Origin: Burkholderia sp. Bp9142
GTDB taxonomy: Bacteria; Pseudomonadota; Gammaproteobacteria; Burkholderiales; Burkholderiaceae
Reading direction: 5' to 3'
Assembly (NCBI RefSeq): GCF_003853415.1
Contig: NZ_QTPP01000007.1
Span: 1-64,000, forward strand
Length of the DNA: 64,000 nucleotides
Below the pieces are notes generated by a model. That model did no database searches. It had not been told where the DNA came from and saw nothing but the letters and a program-made list of their open reading frames with translations. The translations under genes were made by a program, and so were the position numbers. Positions within the stretch are counted from its first letter, which is position 1. Every line of letters starts with the position of its first letter. Positions 18,252 through 27,161 of this stretch are shown here, one piece after another.

Positions 18252-20555
18252 ATGAACGATCGACCTTCCGACAGAATCTCCCACGTGCAATCGTCTGAAA
18301 AGCGATTGGTTTCCGAGTGGGCATTTTCAGGCGCGCTGATGCTGGTTTCCCTGGTCGCCGCTTGGCAGCTATCGGGTGCGGCCTATCTCGGCCTTCATCT
18401 GCCGCTCATCTATGGAAGCGATGGCATTTTCACTCTCTCGTTGATACAGCTTGCGGTGAGGAGTCACTGGTTCCTCAGCACTGAACTATTGGGCGCGCCG
18501 TTCGGCGCTAGTCTGTATGACTATCCGATTCCAGACTCGGGCAGTATGCTCGTGCTCAAGGCTCTTGGCCGGACTTTCGGCAATCCCGCGACCGCGCTCG
18601 ACATCTACTATTTGATTGGATTTCCGCTCAATGCGATCGCGGCGTACTGGGTGCTGCGGAAGTTTCAGATATCGAAGGTGCTGAGTTTCGCGGGGGGATT
18701 CATCTTTACGCTGCTCCCGTTCCACTTCCTTCGACTTCATCATCTCTTCTATACCTGGTACTTTGCCGCACCGATGTTCGTGTGGTTCGCCAAGCGGATC
18801 TGGGATGGCGAACTGCCTTTCAGCCTGCAGCGACGTGCCGCGAAGAGAACGCTGTGCGACGCGTTGATCCTTCTCGCGCTTTCATGCTTCGGCGTGTATT
18901 ACGCGTTCTTTGGCGTGCTTTGCCTGCTGACAGCCGGCCTCGTACGATGGGTTCAGCAGAAAGCGATCAAGGCGATCTTGCCTGCCTTCGTGGCCGTGGC
19001 GATCGTATCGTTCGGCATCGTGGCCAATGTCAGTCCGAACCTGATCTACCGGATGCAGCACGGCGTCAATCAGGAAGCAGCGCAGCGCTCGCCCAGCGAG
19101 GCGGAGCTATACGGTCTCAAGATCGACCAGCTTCTGCTGCCGCGGCCGGATCATCGCTTCAAGCCGTTCGCGAGGCTCACGGCGAACTACTCGACAACCT
19201 TTCCGCTCGTCAACGAAAATGCCTTCGCGTCGCTTGGCATCATCGGCAGCGTTGGCTTGCTAAGCCTCGTGATTTTTGTGGTCGCGCCGACGCGGCGGCG
19301 CGTTCCTGAAGGGCGCCTGCAAGTCCTTGCAAGTCTTACGATCGTGCTGGTGTTGTTCTGCACGATCGGTGGATTTTCCGGCATATTCAGTCTGCTCGTC
19401 AGTCCGATGATTCGGGCCTGGAATCGCGTCAGTGTATTTATCGCCTTTACGTCGATTGCCGCGGTGCTGCTATTGATCCAGCGATATCTGATCGCTGGTG
19501 AACGTGCTTCTCTCCGGGGCGCGGCGCTCTGTTTGGCGTTGTGCACATTTACGCTCTGGGATCAGACAACGACGCCTTCTCTGACTCGCCTTGAAAAAAA
19601 CAAGGCTGAATTCAATAGTGATGCGAGTTTCGTGCATGCGATCGAACAACGGGTTCCGGCCGGAAGCGCGATCTATCAATTGCCGTATGTCGAGTTTCCC
19701 GAAGGACCGATGCTCAACCGTCTCGAGCCCTATGACCTGGCACGACCCTTTCTGCATACCAGCGCACTCAGATGGAGCTTCGGCGGCATGAAGGGGCGCG
19801 ATGGCGATCTGTTCTTTCGCAACCTCGCGCTCGAGTCCGTCGCGCGGCAGATAGAAGTGATCAAGCGGATCGGCTTCAACGGTATCTATATCGACCGGCG
19901 CGGTTATGCCGACAACGGCGCTGCCCTCGAGGCCGAACTTACCCGGACCCTCGGTATGGCGCCGATTGTCAGCCGGACCGGCGATCAGGTTTTTTTTGCT
20001 CTTGCAAGGCAGTCGGCCGAAAGGAGCAACGTGGATCTGTCCGGAATGACCGCGCATCAGATCATGGAACGGGCCGGCTATGTGGTCGACAAATTGGGGC
20101 CGAGGAACAACAACACACTCAGTGAAGGCTTCGACCTCGCCCAAACAAGTCTTCCGATGTTCCTGGAGAATGTTCGAGGTCTATCGGCGCGAGAAGGCTG
20201 GGGGCGTTGGTCGGATGCCAATGTGTTCCCGGATGTGGAACTGAGCTTCGTTCAGTCGCTTCCGGCACGCTTCACGCTGCATATCCGCATGCAGGGATAC
20301 GGTCCGAACATTGGGCAATCTTCGAGCGTCATGGTTGGTCAGCAGACCCGGACCGTGATTCCGGGTGCAGAGATGCGCGAGTTCGCGTTGCGCTTTGACA
20401 ATCCGGCTGCTGCGCGCACGATCCGGATCCGACCGGCATTGCCACGTTCTCCGCAGCAAAGCGGTGCGGGTAATGATGGCCGACTGCTTGGAGTCGGCAT
20501 ACAGAAACTCTGGATAACGATCGGGGAGGACAAGGCGCTCGAAAGCGAATCCTGA
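18252..20555 (+). CDS. large polytopic membrane protein, probable GT-C type glycosyltransferase
   Basis: 767 residues. About ten hydrophobic helices occupy the first ~430 residues (for example LVSLVAAWQLSGAAYLGLHL, ALILLALSCFGVYYAFF), followed by a ~330-residue soluble C-terminal part. LHLPLIYGSDGIF near the first loop fits the acidic first-loop site of GT-C enzymes. It is the third partner after GtrA and GtrB, so I infer it transfers the lipid-linked sugar onto a surface polysaccharide in the periplasm. Serotype-converting gtr clusters have this order, with the third protein unrelated between systems. ATG at 18252, 33 bp after the previous stop. Confidence 0.75.
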   Translation: MNDRPSDRISHVQSSEKRLVSEWAFSGALMLVSLVAAWQLSGAAYLGLHLPLIYGSDGIFTLSLIQLAVRSHWFLSTELLGAPFGASLYDYPIPDSGSMLVLKALGRTFGNPATALDIYYLIGFPLNAIAAYWVLRKFQISKVLSFAGGFIFTLLPFHFLRLHHLFYTWYFAAPMFVWFAKRIWDGELPFSLQRRAAKRTLCDALILLALSCFGVYYAFFGVLCLLTAGLVRWVQQKAIKAILPAFVAVAIVSFGIVANVSPNLIYRMQHGVNQEAAQRSPSEAELYGLKIDQLLLPRPDHRFKPFARLTANYSTTFPLVNENAFASLGIIGSVGLLSLVIFVVAPTRRRVPEGRLQVLASLTIVLVLFCTIGGFSGIFSLLVSPMIRAWNRVSVFIAFTSIAAVLLLIQRYLIAGERASLRGAALCLALCTFTLWDQTTTPSLTRLEKNKAEFNSDASFVHAIEQRVPAGSAIYQLPYVEFPEGPMLNRLEPYDLARPFLHTSALRWSFGGMKGRDGDLFFRNLALESVARQIEVIKRIGFNGIYIDRRGYADNGAALEAELTRTLGMAPIVSRTGDQVFFALARQSAERSNVDLSGMTAHQIMERAGYVVDKLGPRNNNTLSEGFDLAQTSLPMFLENVRGLSAREGWGRWSDANVFPDVELSFVQSLPARFTLHIRMQGYGPNIGQSSSVMVGQQTRTVIPGAEMREFALRFDNPAAARTIRIRPALPRSPQQSGAGNDGRLLGVGIQKLWITIGEDKALESES

Positions 20556-20624
20556 CAATACCCCGCAAGGGCGTGATGCCGGGAACTGGGGGGCAGGTCT
20601 ATTCGAATTTACCAACTAGCCGAA

Positions 20625-22709
20625 TCAGTTCGGCGATAGTTGGACCATCGTTTTGAGCAAGTTTGATCTCACGACGCGATAAGATGGCAAAGTACGCAGA
20701 AGATCCACATCGAGGTCTGGTGCGCTCTTATCCATACCAACGAACACGCACTCAAATTTTTCCTTCCGCATCTGTGCGATCATCGAGTCACGATCTGAAA
20801 CAGTAAGCGTTTCCGCTATTCCTGGACCAATCAGCGGCGAAACCAGGCGAAGCGATGCATGGTAAAGTCCTTGTCGTTTAGACAAAATAATGCAGGTCTC
20901 ACCCTTTCTCGTATTTGACGAAATAAATGCGATTTCGTCGCTAACGACCGGCGACGCAGGAACTGACCATTCATCAATCGCCGTCCTCGCCGAATCTGCG
21001 AGCATCGGGATACCCCGAACGAAAGCCACGCAGCAAAGCAGGACTATGCCTCCAACTATGGCCGCAGGCGCTGCAAATCCTCGGCCCAGTATCCCGGCTG
21101 CCGTTGCTCGAACAAGCCGATCAGCCATCAATGATGCAGCAAGGAGCGCAGGCCACGATACCGTGACGAGATTTAAGACGTGAGACCTCCCCTCATAGTA
21201 GACAAACAGGCCTATTCCGAGGAGGCTTGCATACAGCAACAGATCAGCAGAGCGATTTCGTGGTGACTTATGCCATGTCGATGCAGCCACCAGGATGCCC
21301 ATCAGATACACGCCAAGAATTGCAATCCACGGGCTTGCCATCATTGGTAGCGGCAACATCATGAAGCCTAGCCCATAAAACAGCTTTTGGTATCCGAAAA
21401 GCCACACCCACTGCAGAGATCGATCTGCCTTCGTCGACAAGTAAAGCGCCACAGTCGCGATCGCTATCGTAAATACCCCGACATGTAGCAACAACTTCAA
21501 GATGATCGCGCGGCGCTCCAGACAGGAGGCGGCTCTATCTCGCGAGAATAGTGCGACCCATTTTTCAATAAGAAATGCACCGAATGCTATTTCTACCATC
21601 ACGCCTGAATCAGCGTTCCACAGACTAGCGATCGCGCCAACTAACGACATTACAGCGGCGCGGCACAGACTAGGCTTTCGCGTATAGAAGTTGAAGGCCA
21701 ACACCGAAAGGGCCGGCCAAAAAAACCGTACCGGCCAATATTGAAGGTATTGTTCTCGCACTCCAACCAGAAACAAACACGTCTCATAGGTGACCATCAC
21801 GAGCGCAACTCCGAACCCGACCTTGAACAATGGGTGACGAAGTGCACGCTGTGCCACACAAAATACCGCGCCAAGCGAGGCTAGCTGCATGACACCGAAC
21901 AGCACCGAGAAAGAGAAGATCGACAATCCAAAAAATCGAAGGGCAGGTGCGATGAATTCAGGGAAGAGGCCATACTGCGACGGGAAATCGGCAAGAACCG
22001 TTCGACCACCAACTACCTGGCTCACGGAATATATGACCGCGTCCATACTTGTCGACCACGTCGCCCCCTCCGTGACCGACGTCTCGTTGACTATTCTCCA
22101 GGCGAGCAATTGAAGCACGGCACTCGAAACGAACAGCACCCACGAAATGACGCGCGTCGACCGATCGGTGGCGCATATCAACACCTTGGTTTTTGTAGTA
22201 CACGCAAGCGCGGCAACAACAACTAGGCCGCAAAACATCAGCACCGGATGGGCGCCTGTCGGAGTCTTTCCTGTCAGTAGCGACTCATCGAAGCCAAATC
22301 GTGCGAAGTGCACGCCGAATGCAACGGCGACCCCCAAGGGGATCGCCCGCGACAATACCCCGGGCACTGGCCGCACAGAACTGCGTCGGGCCATAAGCGC
22401 ATACAGGAATGCAACGGCCGGCAACGACGATGCAAGCAACAGGAAGGTAAAGCGCTCGACCGGTTTAGGCGATAACAGCGATCGATAGAGCGGTAGCAGC
22501 ATGGAGGCATCGACTACCTTCCCGTCCACATGCGGTGCATACAACGATGCCACGAGCCATGCCAAGACAGTCGCCCCGGCCGCAAAGGCCAGAAACGTGC
22601 AGTAGATCCGCGACACGGCCTCATTGGCGCATGCGCGCCATCCAATTGAACGCGTTTCGATACGAGTAGCATCCATGCCTGGCGGAAGAGGGGGCAAATG
22701 ACCAAGCAT
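20625..22709 (-). CDS. polytopic membrane protein, glycan-related, unknown
   Basis: 694 residues, with about 11-13 hydrophobic helices to about residue 560 and a ~110-residue soluble tail. Lower GC than the flanking core genes. No signature motif recognised. An acidic residue pair early in the first loop (LYAPHVDGKVVDASM) would suit a GT-C glycosyltransferase or polymerase-type protein. Convergent with the preceding gene, 69 bp apart. An ATG at 22676 would shorten it by 11 residues. Neither start has a strong ribosome site. Confidence 0.7.
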   Translation of the reverse strand: MLGHLPPLPPGMDATRIETRSIGWRACANEAVSRIYCTFLAFAAGATVLAWLVASLYAPHVDGKVVDASMLLPLYRSLLSPKPVERFTFLLLASSLPAVAFLYALMARRSSVRPVPGVLSRAIPLGVAVAFGVHFARFGFDESLLTGKTPTGAHPVLMFCGLVVVAALACTTKTKVLICATDRSTRVISWVLFVSSAVLQLLAWRIVNETSVTEGATWSTSMDAVIYSVSQVVGGRTVLADFPSQYGLFPEFIAPALRFFGLSIFSFSVLFGVMQLASLGAVFCVAQRALRHPLFKVGFGVALVMVTYETCLFLVGVREQYLQYWPVRFFWPALSVLAFNFYTRKPSLCRAAVMSLVGAIASLWNADSGVMVEIAFGAFLIEKWVALFSRDRAASCLERRAIILKLLLHVGVFTIAIATVALYLSTKADRSLQWVWLFGYQKLFYGLGFMMLPLPMMASPWIAILGVYLMGILVAASTWHKSPRNRSADLLLYASLLGIGLFVYYEGRSHVLNLVTVSWPALLAASLMADRLVRATAAGILGRGFAAPAAIVGGIVLLCCVAFVRGIPMLADSARTAIDEWSVPASPVVSDEIAFISSNTRKGETCIILSKRQGLYHASLRLVSPLIGPGIAETLTVSDRDSMIAQMRKEKFECVFVGMDKSAPDLDVDLLRTLPSYRVVRSNLLKTMVQLSPN

Positions 22710-22747
22710 CTTACGCGACCCATGCGTCTGACCTTAATGCTGCCTCA

Positions 22748-22934
22748 TCATCCAGCCGGCACGGGCAGCCCCAGTTCCGAGCCTCCAGCTTTTTCGTAAA
22801 ACGATGCCCATTCGTTGGTCGTCAATATCGATGGAGCCAAGATTTGCATATGCGGCCGGGTCCTGGGGCGACATAAAATACGCAACGATTTCGGACTCAA
22901 TCGAATCGGAAAATTGAATGTTGATGATTGTCAT
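22748..22934 (-). pseudogene. small protein gene with a frameshift
   Basis: The ATG at 22934 has AAGGG 7 bp upstream and opens MTIINIQFSDSIESEIVAYF...SPQDPAAY. After about ANLGSIDI the frame turns into low-quality sequence. One base over, the DNA reads TNEWASFYEKAGGSELGLPV ending PAG-stop at 22748, which suits the acidic small protein family suggested by the N-terminus. I infer a single-base indel near 22823. Without the shift the product would be a 66-residue protein with a basic tail ending at 22734. Confidence 0.45.
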
Positions 22935-22999
22935 ACTCACCCTTTAGATGCTGTATGAAGACATAACGATTGCCGCCGACGAAAACGTTCCGGAGTCGG

Positions 23000-23274
23000 C
23001 AGCTGCCGACCAATAAACGGTCTGGGGAGTAATACAACCAGAACCAGTTTACGGTCAGCCATGCAGAGCTAAACCAGTGACCCATTATCGCGATCGTCGG
23101 GCCGGTGATTCATACCAGCGCCAAGGCTGGCGTCGTTACCCGGCGGTCCCAACGGCGTGTCGCCCACAGGGTTGCAAGATTGCCCGTTGCTACGCAGATG
23201 GCGAGGACGAGTAGCCCGGCGACGAAGGCGATGATCGAGGCAACGTGAAGTGCCTTCATCAGCAGATAGATCAT
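23000..23274 (-). pseudogene. CopD-like small membrane protein, broken by a stop and a frameshift
   Basis: The ATG at 23274 overlaps the stop of the preceding gene (ATGA) and opens MIYLLMKALHVASIIAFVAG followed by RRWDRRVTTPALALV. TGA then stops the frame where a Trp codon would be expected. The same frame continues past it as ITGPTIAIMGHWFSSAWLTV, clearly more of the same membrane protein. It then slips by one base into KLVLVVLL. Two lesions therefore inactivate it. The family resembles short CopD/DUF2269-type membrane proteins with a His in helix 1. Left limit approximate. Confidence 0.55.
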
Positions 23275-23622
23275 CGAACAACTCGCTTGCGCGCGAGCCA
23301 TGCCACGTTCAGAAAGCCCCCAAACAGGATGATCGCAGCGACCAGGAGTCCGAGCGACTTCCGAGCGTCGCCACTGACCGCTTGCCGCTGATGTGACGAC
23401 CATCCACAGGTAAAAAACGAACGCGATGCCGTGCACAGGTCCCATCCATTGGACGGCCGTCGGCATGCCGCCCAGATGCTTGAGCGGAACCGAGATAACG
23501 ACAAGTACGAACGGTGTCGTGGCCTCGATCGCGGCCATGATGCGGAGGTTGCACGGGAATACGGGGGTTTTCCGGCGTATCGCCGGCACGTCACCGACCC
23601 GATACCGTAAAACCTTCGCCAT
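23271..23622 (-). pseudogene. DUF3817-like membrane protein gene with a +1 frameshift
   Basis: From the ATG at 23622 the frame reads MAKVLRYRVGDVPAIRR, then RIMAAIEATTPFVLVVISVP, LKHLGG, WMGPVHGIAFVFYLWMVV, which is the DUF3817 integral-membrane pattern. After SGQWRRSEVAR it loses sense. Removing one base near 23352 restores LLVAAIILFGGFLNVAWLAR and a stop at 23271 in the register expected of the family. Upstream residues before RIMAAIE may not be native. Either a real pseudogene or a sequencing error. Confidence 0.6.
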
Positions 23623-23822
23623 GCCGCGCTCCGTAGCGAGTGGGGTGTCCGGCGCGCAGCAAGCATCGCTGGGATTTGGCTGTCCGGAGGATAGGAGGGA
23701 GGCAGCAGCCATCGCGATGGCATAAATCGAGGGGTGTCTGGCATTGCTGCCAGACTCGGTCAGCCCTACTCTTTAATGGCGACGCGGCCGGTGGGGCCGT
23801 ATCAATATCGAGGAATACTGAC

Positions 23823-24515
23823 ATGGCTTATTCGAGCGACCCCGACTACCGCCCAACGATTGGGATTCTGCTGTATCCGGGCTACACGCTTCTGGACCTC
23901 GCGGGGCCGCAGATCGCGATCGGCAACCAGGGCAACACGCTCCTTTTCTGGAAGGACAAGAATCCCGTCCGCGGAGACAACGGTCCCGAACTGGTCCCGA
24001 CCACGACGTTCGCGGAGTACGACGGGAACATCGACGTTCTACTCGTCCCGGGCGGCTTTGGTGTCGAGGACGCGATGGGCGATCCGGAGATCATCGAGTT
24101 TCTCCAACGCGCAGCCAAGACCGCACGTATCGTGTCGTCGGCCTGCACGGGAACGCTTCTTCTTGCTGCAGCCGGGCTGCTCAACGGTCGTAAGGCGACT
24201 ACGCACTGGTTTGTGTACGACGCAATCGAGAAGAACTTCCCCGAGATCGAACTCGTGCGTGACGCCCGTGTGGTGATCGACGGCAACGTGTTCACCAGTG
24301 GTGGCGTCACTGCTGGCATCGAACTTGGCATCAGGCTGCTCGAGGAAGCGAAGGGAAGCCGGGTGGCCGCGACCACGGAGCTTGCCATGTGCTACGACCC
24401 TCAGCCGCCCTTTGGGACCGGGAGTCCGAGCAAGGCTGGCCCCGACCTGCTCAAGGCGGCCATCAAATACGCGGAGAAGATTGGCACGGAAAAGCTGTGG
24501 CTGGCCGCGCCCTGA
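23823..24515 (+). CDS. DJ-1/PfpI family protein (isonitrile-hydratase-like)
   Basis: 230 residues, one class I glutamine-amidotransferase-like domain. IGILLYPGYTLLDLAGPQIA opens the fold, LLVPGGFGVED contains the conserved acid region, and the nucleophile-elbow Cys lies in VSSACTGTLLLAAAGLLNGR followed by ATTHWF. This is the pattern of cyclohexyl-isocyanide hydratase-type (InhA) DJ-1 proteins, which hydrate isonitriles to N-formamides. The substrate here is unproven. GAGGAATACTGAC precedes the ATG. First gene of a group rich in DJ-1 domains. Confidence 0.85.
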   Translation: MAYSSDPDYRPTIGILLYPGYTLLDLAGPQIAIGNQGNTLLFWKDKNPVRGDNGPELVPTTTFAEYDGNIDVLLVPGGFGVEDAMGDPEIIEFLQRAAKTARIVSSACTGTLLLAAAGLLNGRKATTHWFVYDAIEKNFPEIELVRDARVVIDGNVFTSGGVTAGIELGIRLLEEAKGSRVAATTELAMCYDPQPPFGTGSPSKAGPDLLKAAIKYAEKIGTEKLWLAAP

Positions 24516-24638
24516 TTGTTGCCAAGCGACGGCACAATCAGATTTGAGCCAGGCTCCGCTTGCGAGCTGGAGCCTTGCCCGCAGTGAACTTATCACCAAG
24601 GTAAACGCTTGCCTTGGCCCAGAGATTGGTGAGGATAT

Positions 24639-25280
24639 ATGAGCACACCTGTCATCATCGGGGGGATTGCTGCCCCCGATTCGGACTTGGCCCGCAAGGC
24701 TGCGGCGCTCGCCAAGCAGGCCCATACGCCGCCGATTCTTAATCACGTTCATCGAACGTACTGGTTTGCTGAGTTTCTAGCCAAGAAGCGCGGGATGAAG
24801 TTCGATCGCGAACTCGTGTACGTGGCTTCTCTTCTCCATGATCTTGGTCTTTCGCACGATCACGCAGCTGATAAGCGCTTCGAAGTGGACGGGGCGGATG
24901 CGGCTAGCCGGTTCTTGCACGCCCATGACTATCCGCCGGCGAAGACCCACCTCGTTTGGGATGCCATTGCGCTTCACTCGGCGGCCGATATCGCCGATCG
25001 CAGAGAGCCGGAGGTTGCTCTGGTCCATTTTGGTGCGCACGTCGACGTGATGGGGCTGCGAAAGGACGAAATTTCTCCGCAGCTCATCGACGATACGCTT
25101 GCCTTGTATCCGCGTATGGGGTTCAAGAAGGCGTTCACCGAGGCGTTGGCTGAAGTGGCGAGGAAGAAGCCGCATACGGCGATTGGAACGGGGCTCGCCG
25201 ATATCGGTCGTCGCCTGGTTCCGGACCTGGACGTTCCGAACGTCTGCGACCTGTTGCTCTTCGCGCCTTTCCAGAGTTGA
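24639..25280 (+). CDS. HD-domain protein, cyanamide-hydratase-like
   Basis: 213 residues with an HD metal site: His in ILNHVHRTYWFAEFLA, HD in YVASLLHDLGLSHDH, and distal His/Asp in AIALHSAADIAD and HVDVMGL. The NHVxRTYWF and LLHDLGL pattern is that of the cyanamide hydratase family, whose known members hydrate cyanamide to urea. Other HD hydrolases are possible. Its position after an isonitrile-hydratase-like gene suggests handling of cyanide-derived or nitrile-type small molecules. It lies 123 bp after the DJ-1 gene in the same direction. Confidence 0.8.
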   Translation: MSTPVIIGGIAAPDSDLARKAAALAKQAHTPPILNHVHRTYWFAEFLAKKRGMKFDRELVYVASLLHDLGLSHDHAADKRFEVDGADAASRFLHAHDYPPAKTHLVWDAIALHSAADIADRREPEVALVHFGAHVDVMGLRKDEISPQLIDDTLALYPRMGFKKAFTEALAEVARKKPHTAIGTGLADIGRRLVPDLDVPNVCDLLLFAPFQS

Positions 25281-25411
25281 GGTGGGCCTGAGTGCAGTTC
25301 TCGGATGCGCCGCCGCGGCATGTCTGTAACCGGGCGCCTCGATCGCTGTTTGAGGGCGTGTCGAGGTCGAGTGTTGTTTGTCACCGCCGGCGCGCCGGCA
25401 AAAAGTACGCC

Positions 25412-26434
25412 ATGTCCTCGAAGTCTGATGCATCGTCGGCGCAAATGTCGCGCAAAGTTGTTCTTGTGATTTTCAGCGGAGCAAAGCTCCTCGACATTAC
25501 CGGACCGATTCAGGTTTTCACCGAGGCGCATCTCAAGAATGGCGCGCCGGCCTATAAGATCGAGATCGCTTCTGAGGCGGGAGGGCTAGTCACCACCGAT
25601 TCCGGCGTAGTGCTGCAATCGGTACCGCTGGAGAGCGTTTTCGCCGACGCAGTGGATACGCTGTTGATTGCGGGCGGAGACCTAGCCGCTCCGCCTAACG
25701 CTTCAGCGGCTTTGCGGTCTTGTCTCGCCCCGCACCTGAACCGTCCTCGTCGGCTCGGCGCTGTCTGCCTCGGGGCGTTCACACTTGCGCAGATCGGCGC
25801 GCTGGATGGCCGGGAGGCGACAACGCATTGGGCCGTCTGTGATCGGCTGCAGCGCGAGCATCCGTCGGTCACTGTTAAACCGGATGCAATTTTCGTGGCC
25901 TCCGATGGGGTCTGGACGTCTGCCGGAGTATCAGCCGGTATCGATATGGCGCTTGCCATGATCGAGGAGGACCTCGGCCATGAGGTTGCACTAAAGATTG
26001 CGCGACTGTTGGTTCTGTATCTGAAACGACCTGGCGGACAATCGCAATTCAGCTTCGAGCTTCGACGGCAAATCCGAGACGCACGAGGTCGCTTCGATGA
26101 TCTGCACCTCTGGATCAACGGCAATCTTGCGGAAGACTTGTCCGTTCCGGTGCTTGCCGCTGCCGCGCACATGAGCCCGCGCAATTTCGCTCGCGTCTAT
26201 CTGCGTGAGACCGGTCAGAGCCCAGCGCGCGCGATAGAGCAGATCCGGCTGGAAGCTGCACGCCGACTCCTTCTTGAAGGGACGGACGCCATCAAGCAGA
26301 TCGCGCACAGCACTGGCTTTGGCGATGATGAGCGGATGCGCCGCGCATTCATCAAGACACTTGGAGTCTCTCCGCAGGACTATCGAAGCCGTTTCGGCAA
26401 GTTGGAGCGCGGAGACCCTGTAACTTTCTCCTAG
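25412..26434 (+). CDS. GlxA-type transcriptional regulator (DJ-1 domain + AraC HTH)
   Basis: 340 residues. An N-terminal DJ-1/PfpI-like domain (VVLVIFSGAKLLDITGPIQV, nucleophile elbow GAVCLGAFTLAQIGALDGR, ATTHWAVCDRL) is followed by an AraC-type double helix-turn-helix at about 230-330 (PVLAAAAHMSPRNFARVYLR; IKQIAHSTGFGDDERMRRAF). Such regulators usually activate neighbouring catabolic genes in response to a small ligand held by the DJ-1 domain. Likely targets are the surrounding genes. A longer frame begins at 25292, but the ATG at 25412 starts just before the conserved fold. Confidence 0.9.
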   Translation: MSSKSDASSAQMSRKVVLVIFSGAKLLDITGPIQVFTEAHLKNGAPAYKIEIASEAGGLVTTDSGVVLQSVPLESVFADAVDTLLIAGGDLAAPPNASAALRSCLAPHLNRPRRLGAVCLGAFTLAQIGALDGREATTHWAVCDRLQREHPSVTVKPDAIFVASDGVWTSAGVSAGIDMALAMIEEDLGHEVALKIARLLVLYLKRPGGQSQFSFELRRQIRDARGRFDDLHLWINGNLAEDLSVPVLAAAAHMSPRNFARVYLRETGQSPARAIEQIRLEAARRLLLEGTDAIKQIAHSTGFGDDERMRRAFIKTLGVSPQDYRSRFGKLERGDPVTFS

Positions 26435-26625
26435 GCTGCGGCCTGTTGCGAGTGGTCCATGGATAGAGAGAGCGGCGAGTGCCCAATCGCGTCGCCAGAG
26501 CCTCACGGGACGTTTCCATCCGGCGCATCACGTTACGGGTAAACAATCTACCTGCTACCTCGCAGCTGCGCGAGCCGCGACGTCCGGGAGTCGCGAAGCC
26601 CCGTGGTGTAGCCGCAGCAGCAGTT

Positions 26626-26647
26626 GCGGTAGCGCTAACGTTACCGC
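26626..26647. promoter_or_regulatory. 22-bp imperfect palindrome, possible operator
   Basis: GCGGTAGCGCT followed by AACGTTACCGC; 9 of 11 positions are self-complementary. It lies in the otherwise empty gap 26435-26728 between the GlxA gene and the truncated DJ-1 gene. No promoter is evident beside it, so operator function is speculative. Confidence 0.3.
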
Positions 26648-26728
26648 ATCGAGCGCTCGTCGAGCGGCCGTATCGCATCAGTCCTCCGCGGCGAACGCAG
26701 TTCTCTCCCGCCGAAGGAAGTTGAGCGT

Positions 26729-27043
26729 TCAAAACCGGCTTGCAAGAATGGAGCGCCTCTTCGCTTGATTGGCAACCCGTTCAACGCGAGCTCGGTTCGC
26801 AGCCATTCGCTCAGCTCTCTCTGCAAGTACTGCGGACAAGACGGCCGGAGGAGCGAGGTCCGGTCGTCCGGCATCGAACGGGGGGGGCGGCGCGTATTCG
26901 AGTGCTAGCTGGATCATCTGCGCTTCGTGCTTTCCACGCAGTTCGGCTATCAGCGCCAGAGCAAAATCGATCCCGGCTGTTATTCCGCCGCCAGTGATGA
27001 TGTTGCCGTCCCGCACGATTCGAGAGGCATCTGGGATGGCTCC
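26729..27043 (-). pseudogene. DJ-1/PfpI protein, C-terminal fragment
   Basis: The minus-strand frame reads [20 protein letters not shown] then [16 protein letters not shown] and [19 protein letters not shown], the C-terminal part of a DJ-1/PfpI protein (compare the same block in the 23823 gene). Two TAG codons stand just upstream near 27046-27051 and the first ~110 residues, including the nucleophile Cys, are missing. It was truncated by an event whose other side is the DUF1326 gene region. Confidence 0.65.
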
Positions 27044-27161
27044 GGCCGGCTACTACATGTCGGTATCGCCGCTACTTATGTCGATATCGCCATTCGACGG
27101 CATCGCGTGTGCGGCTCAACATTGCAATGTGAATTCAGTGTCGACAGAGATGAGGTACATG

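Noticed and set aside
22897..23085. 62-codon minus-strand frame starting MGHWFSS
   Set aside because: It is the continuation of the broken CopD-like gene beyond its premature stop, not an independent gene.
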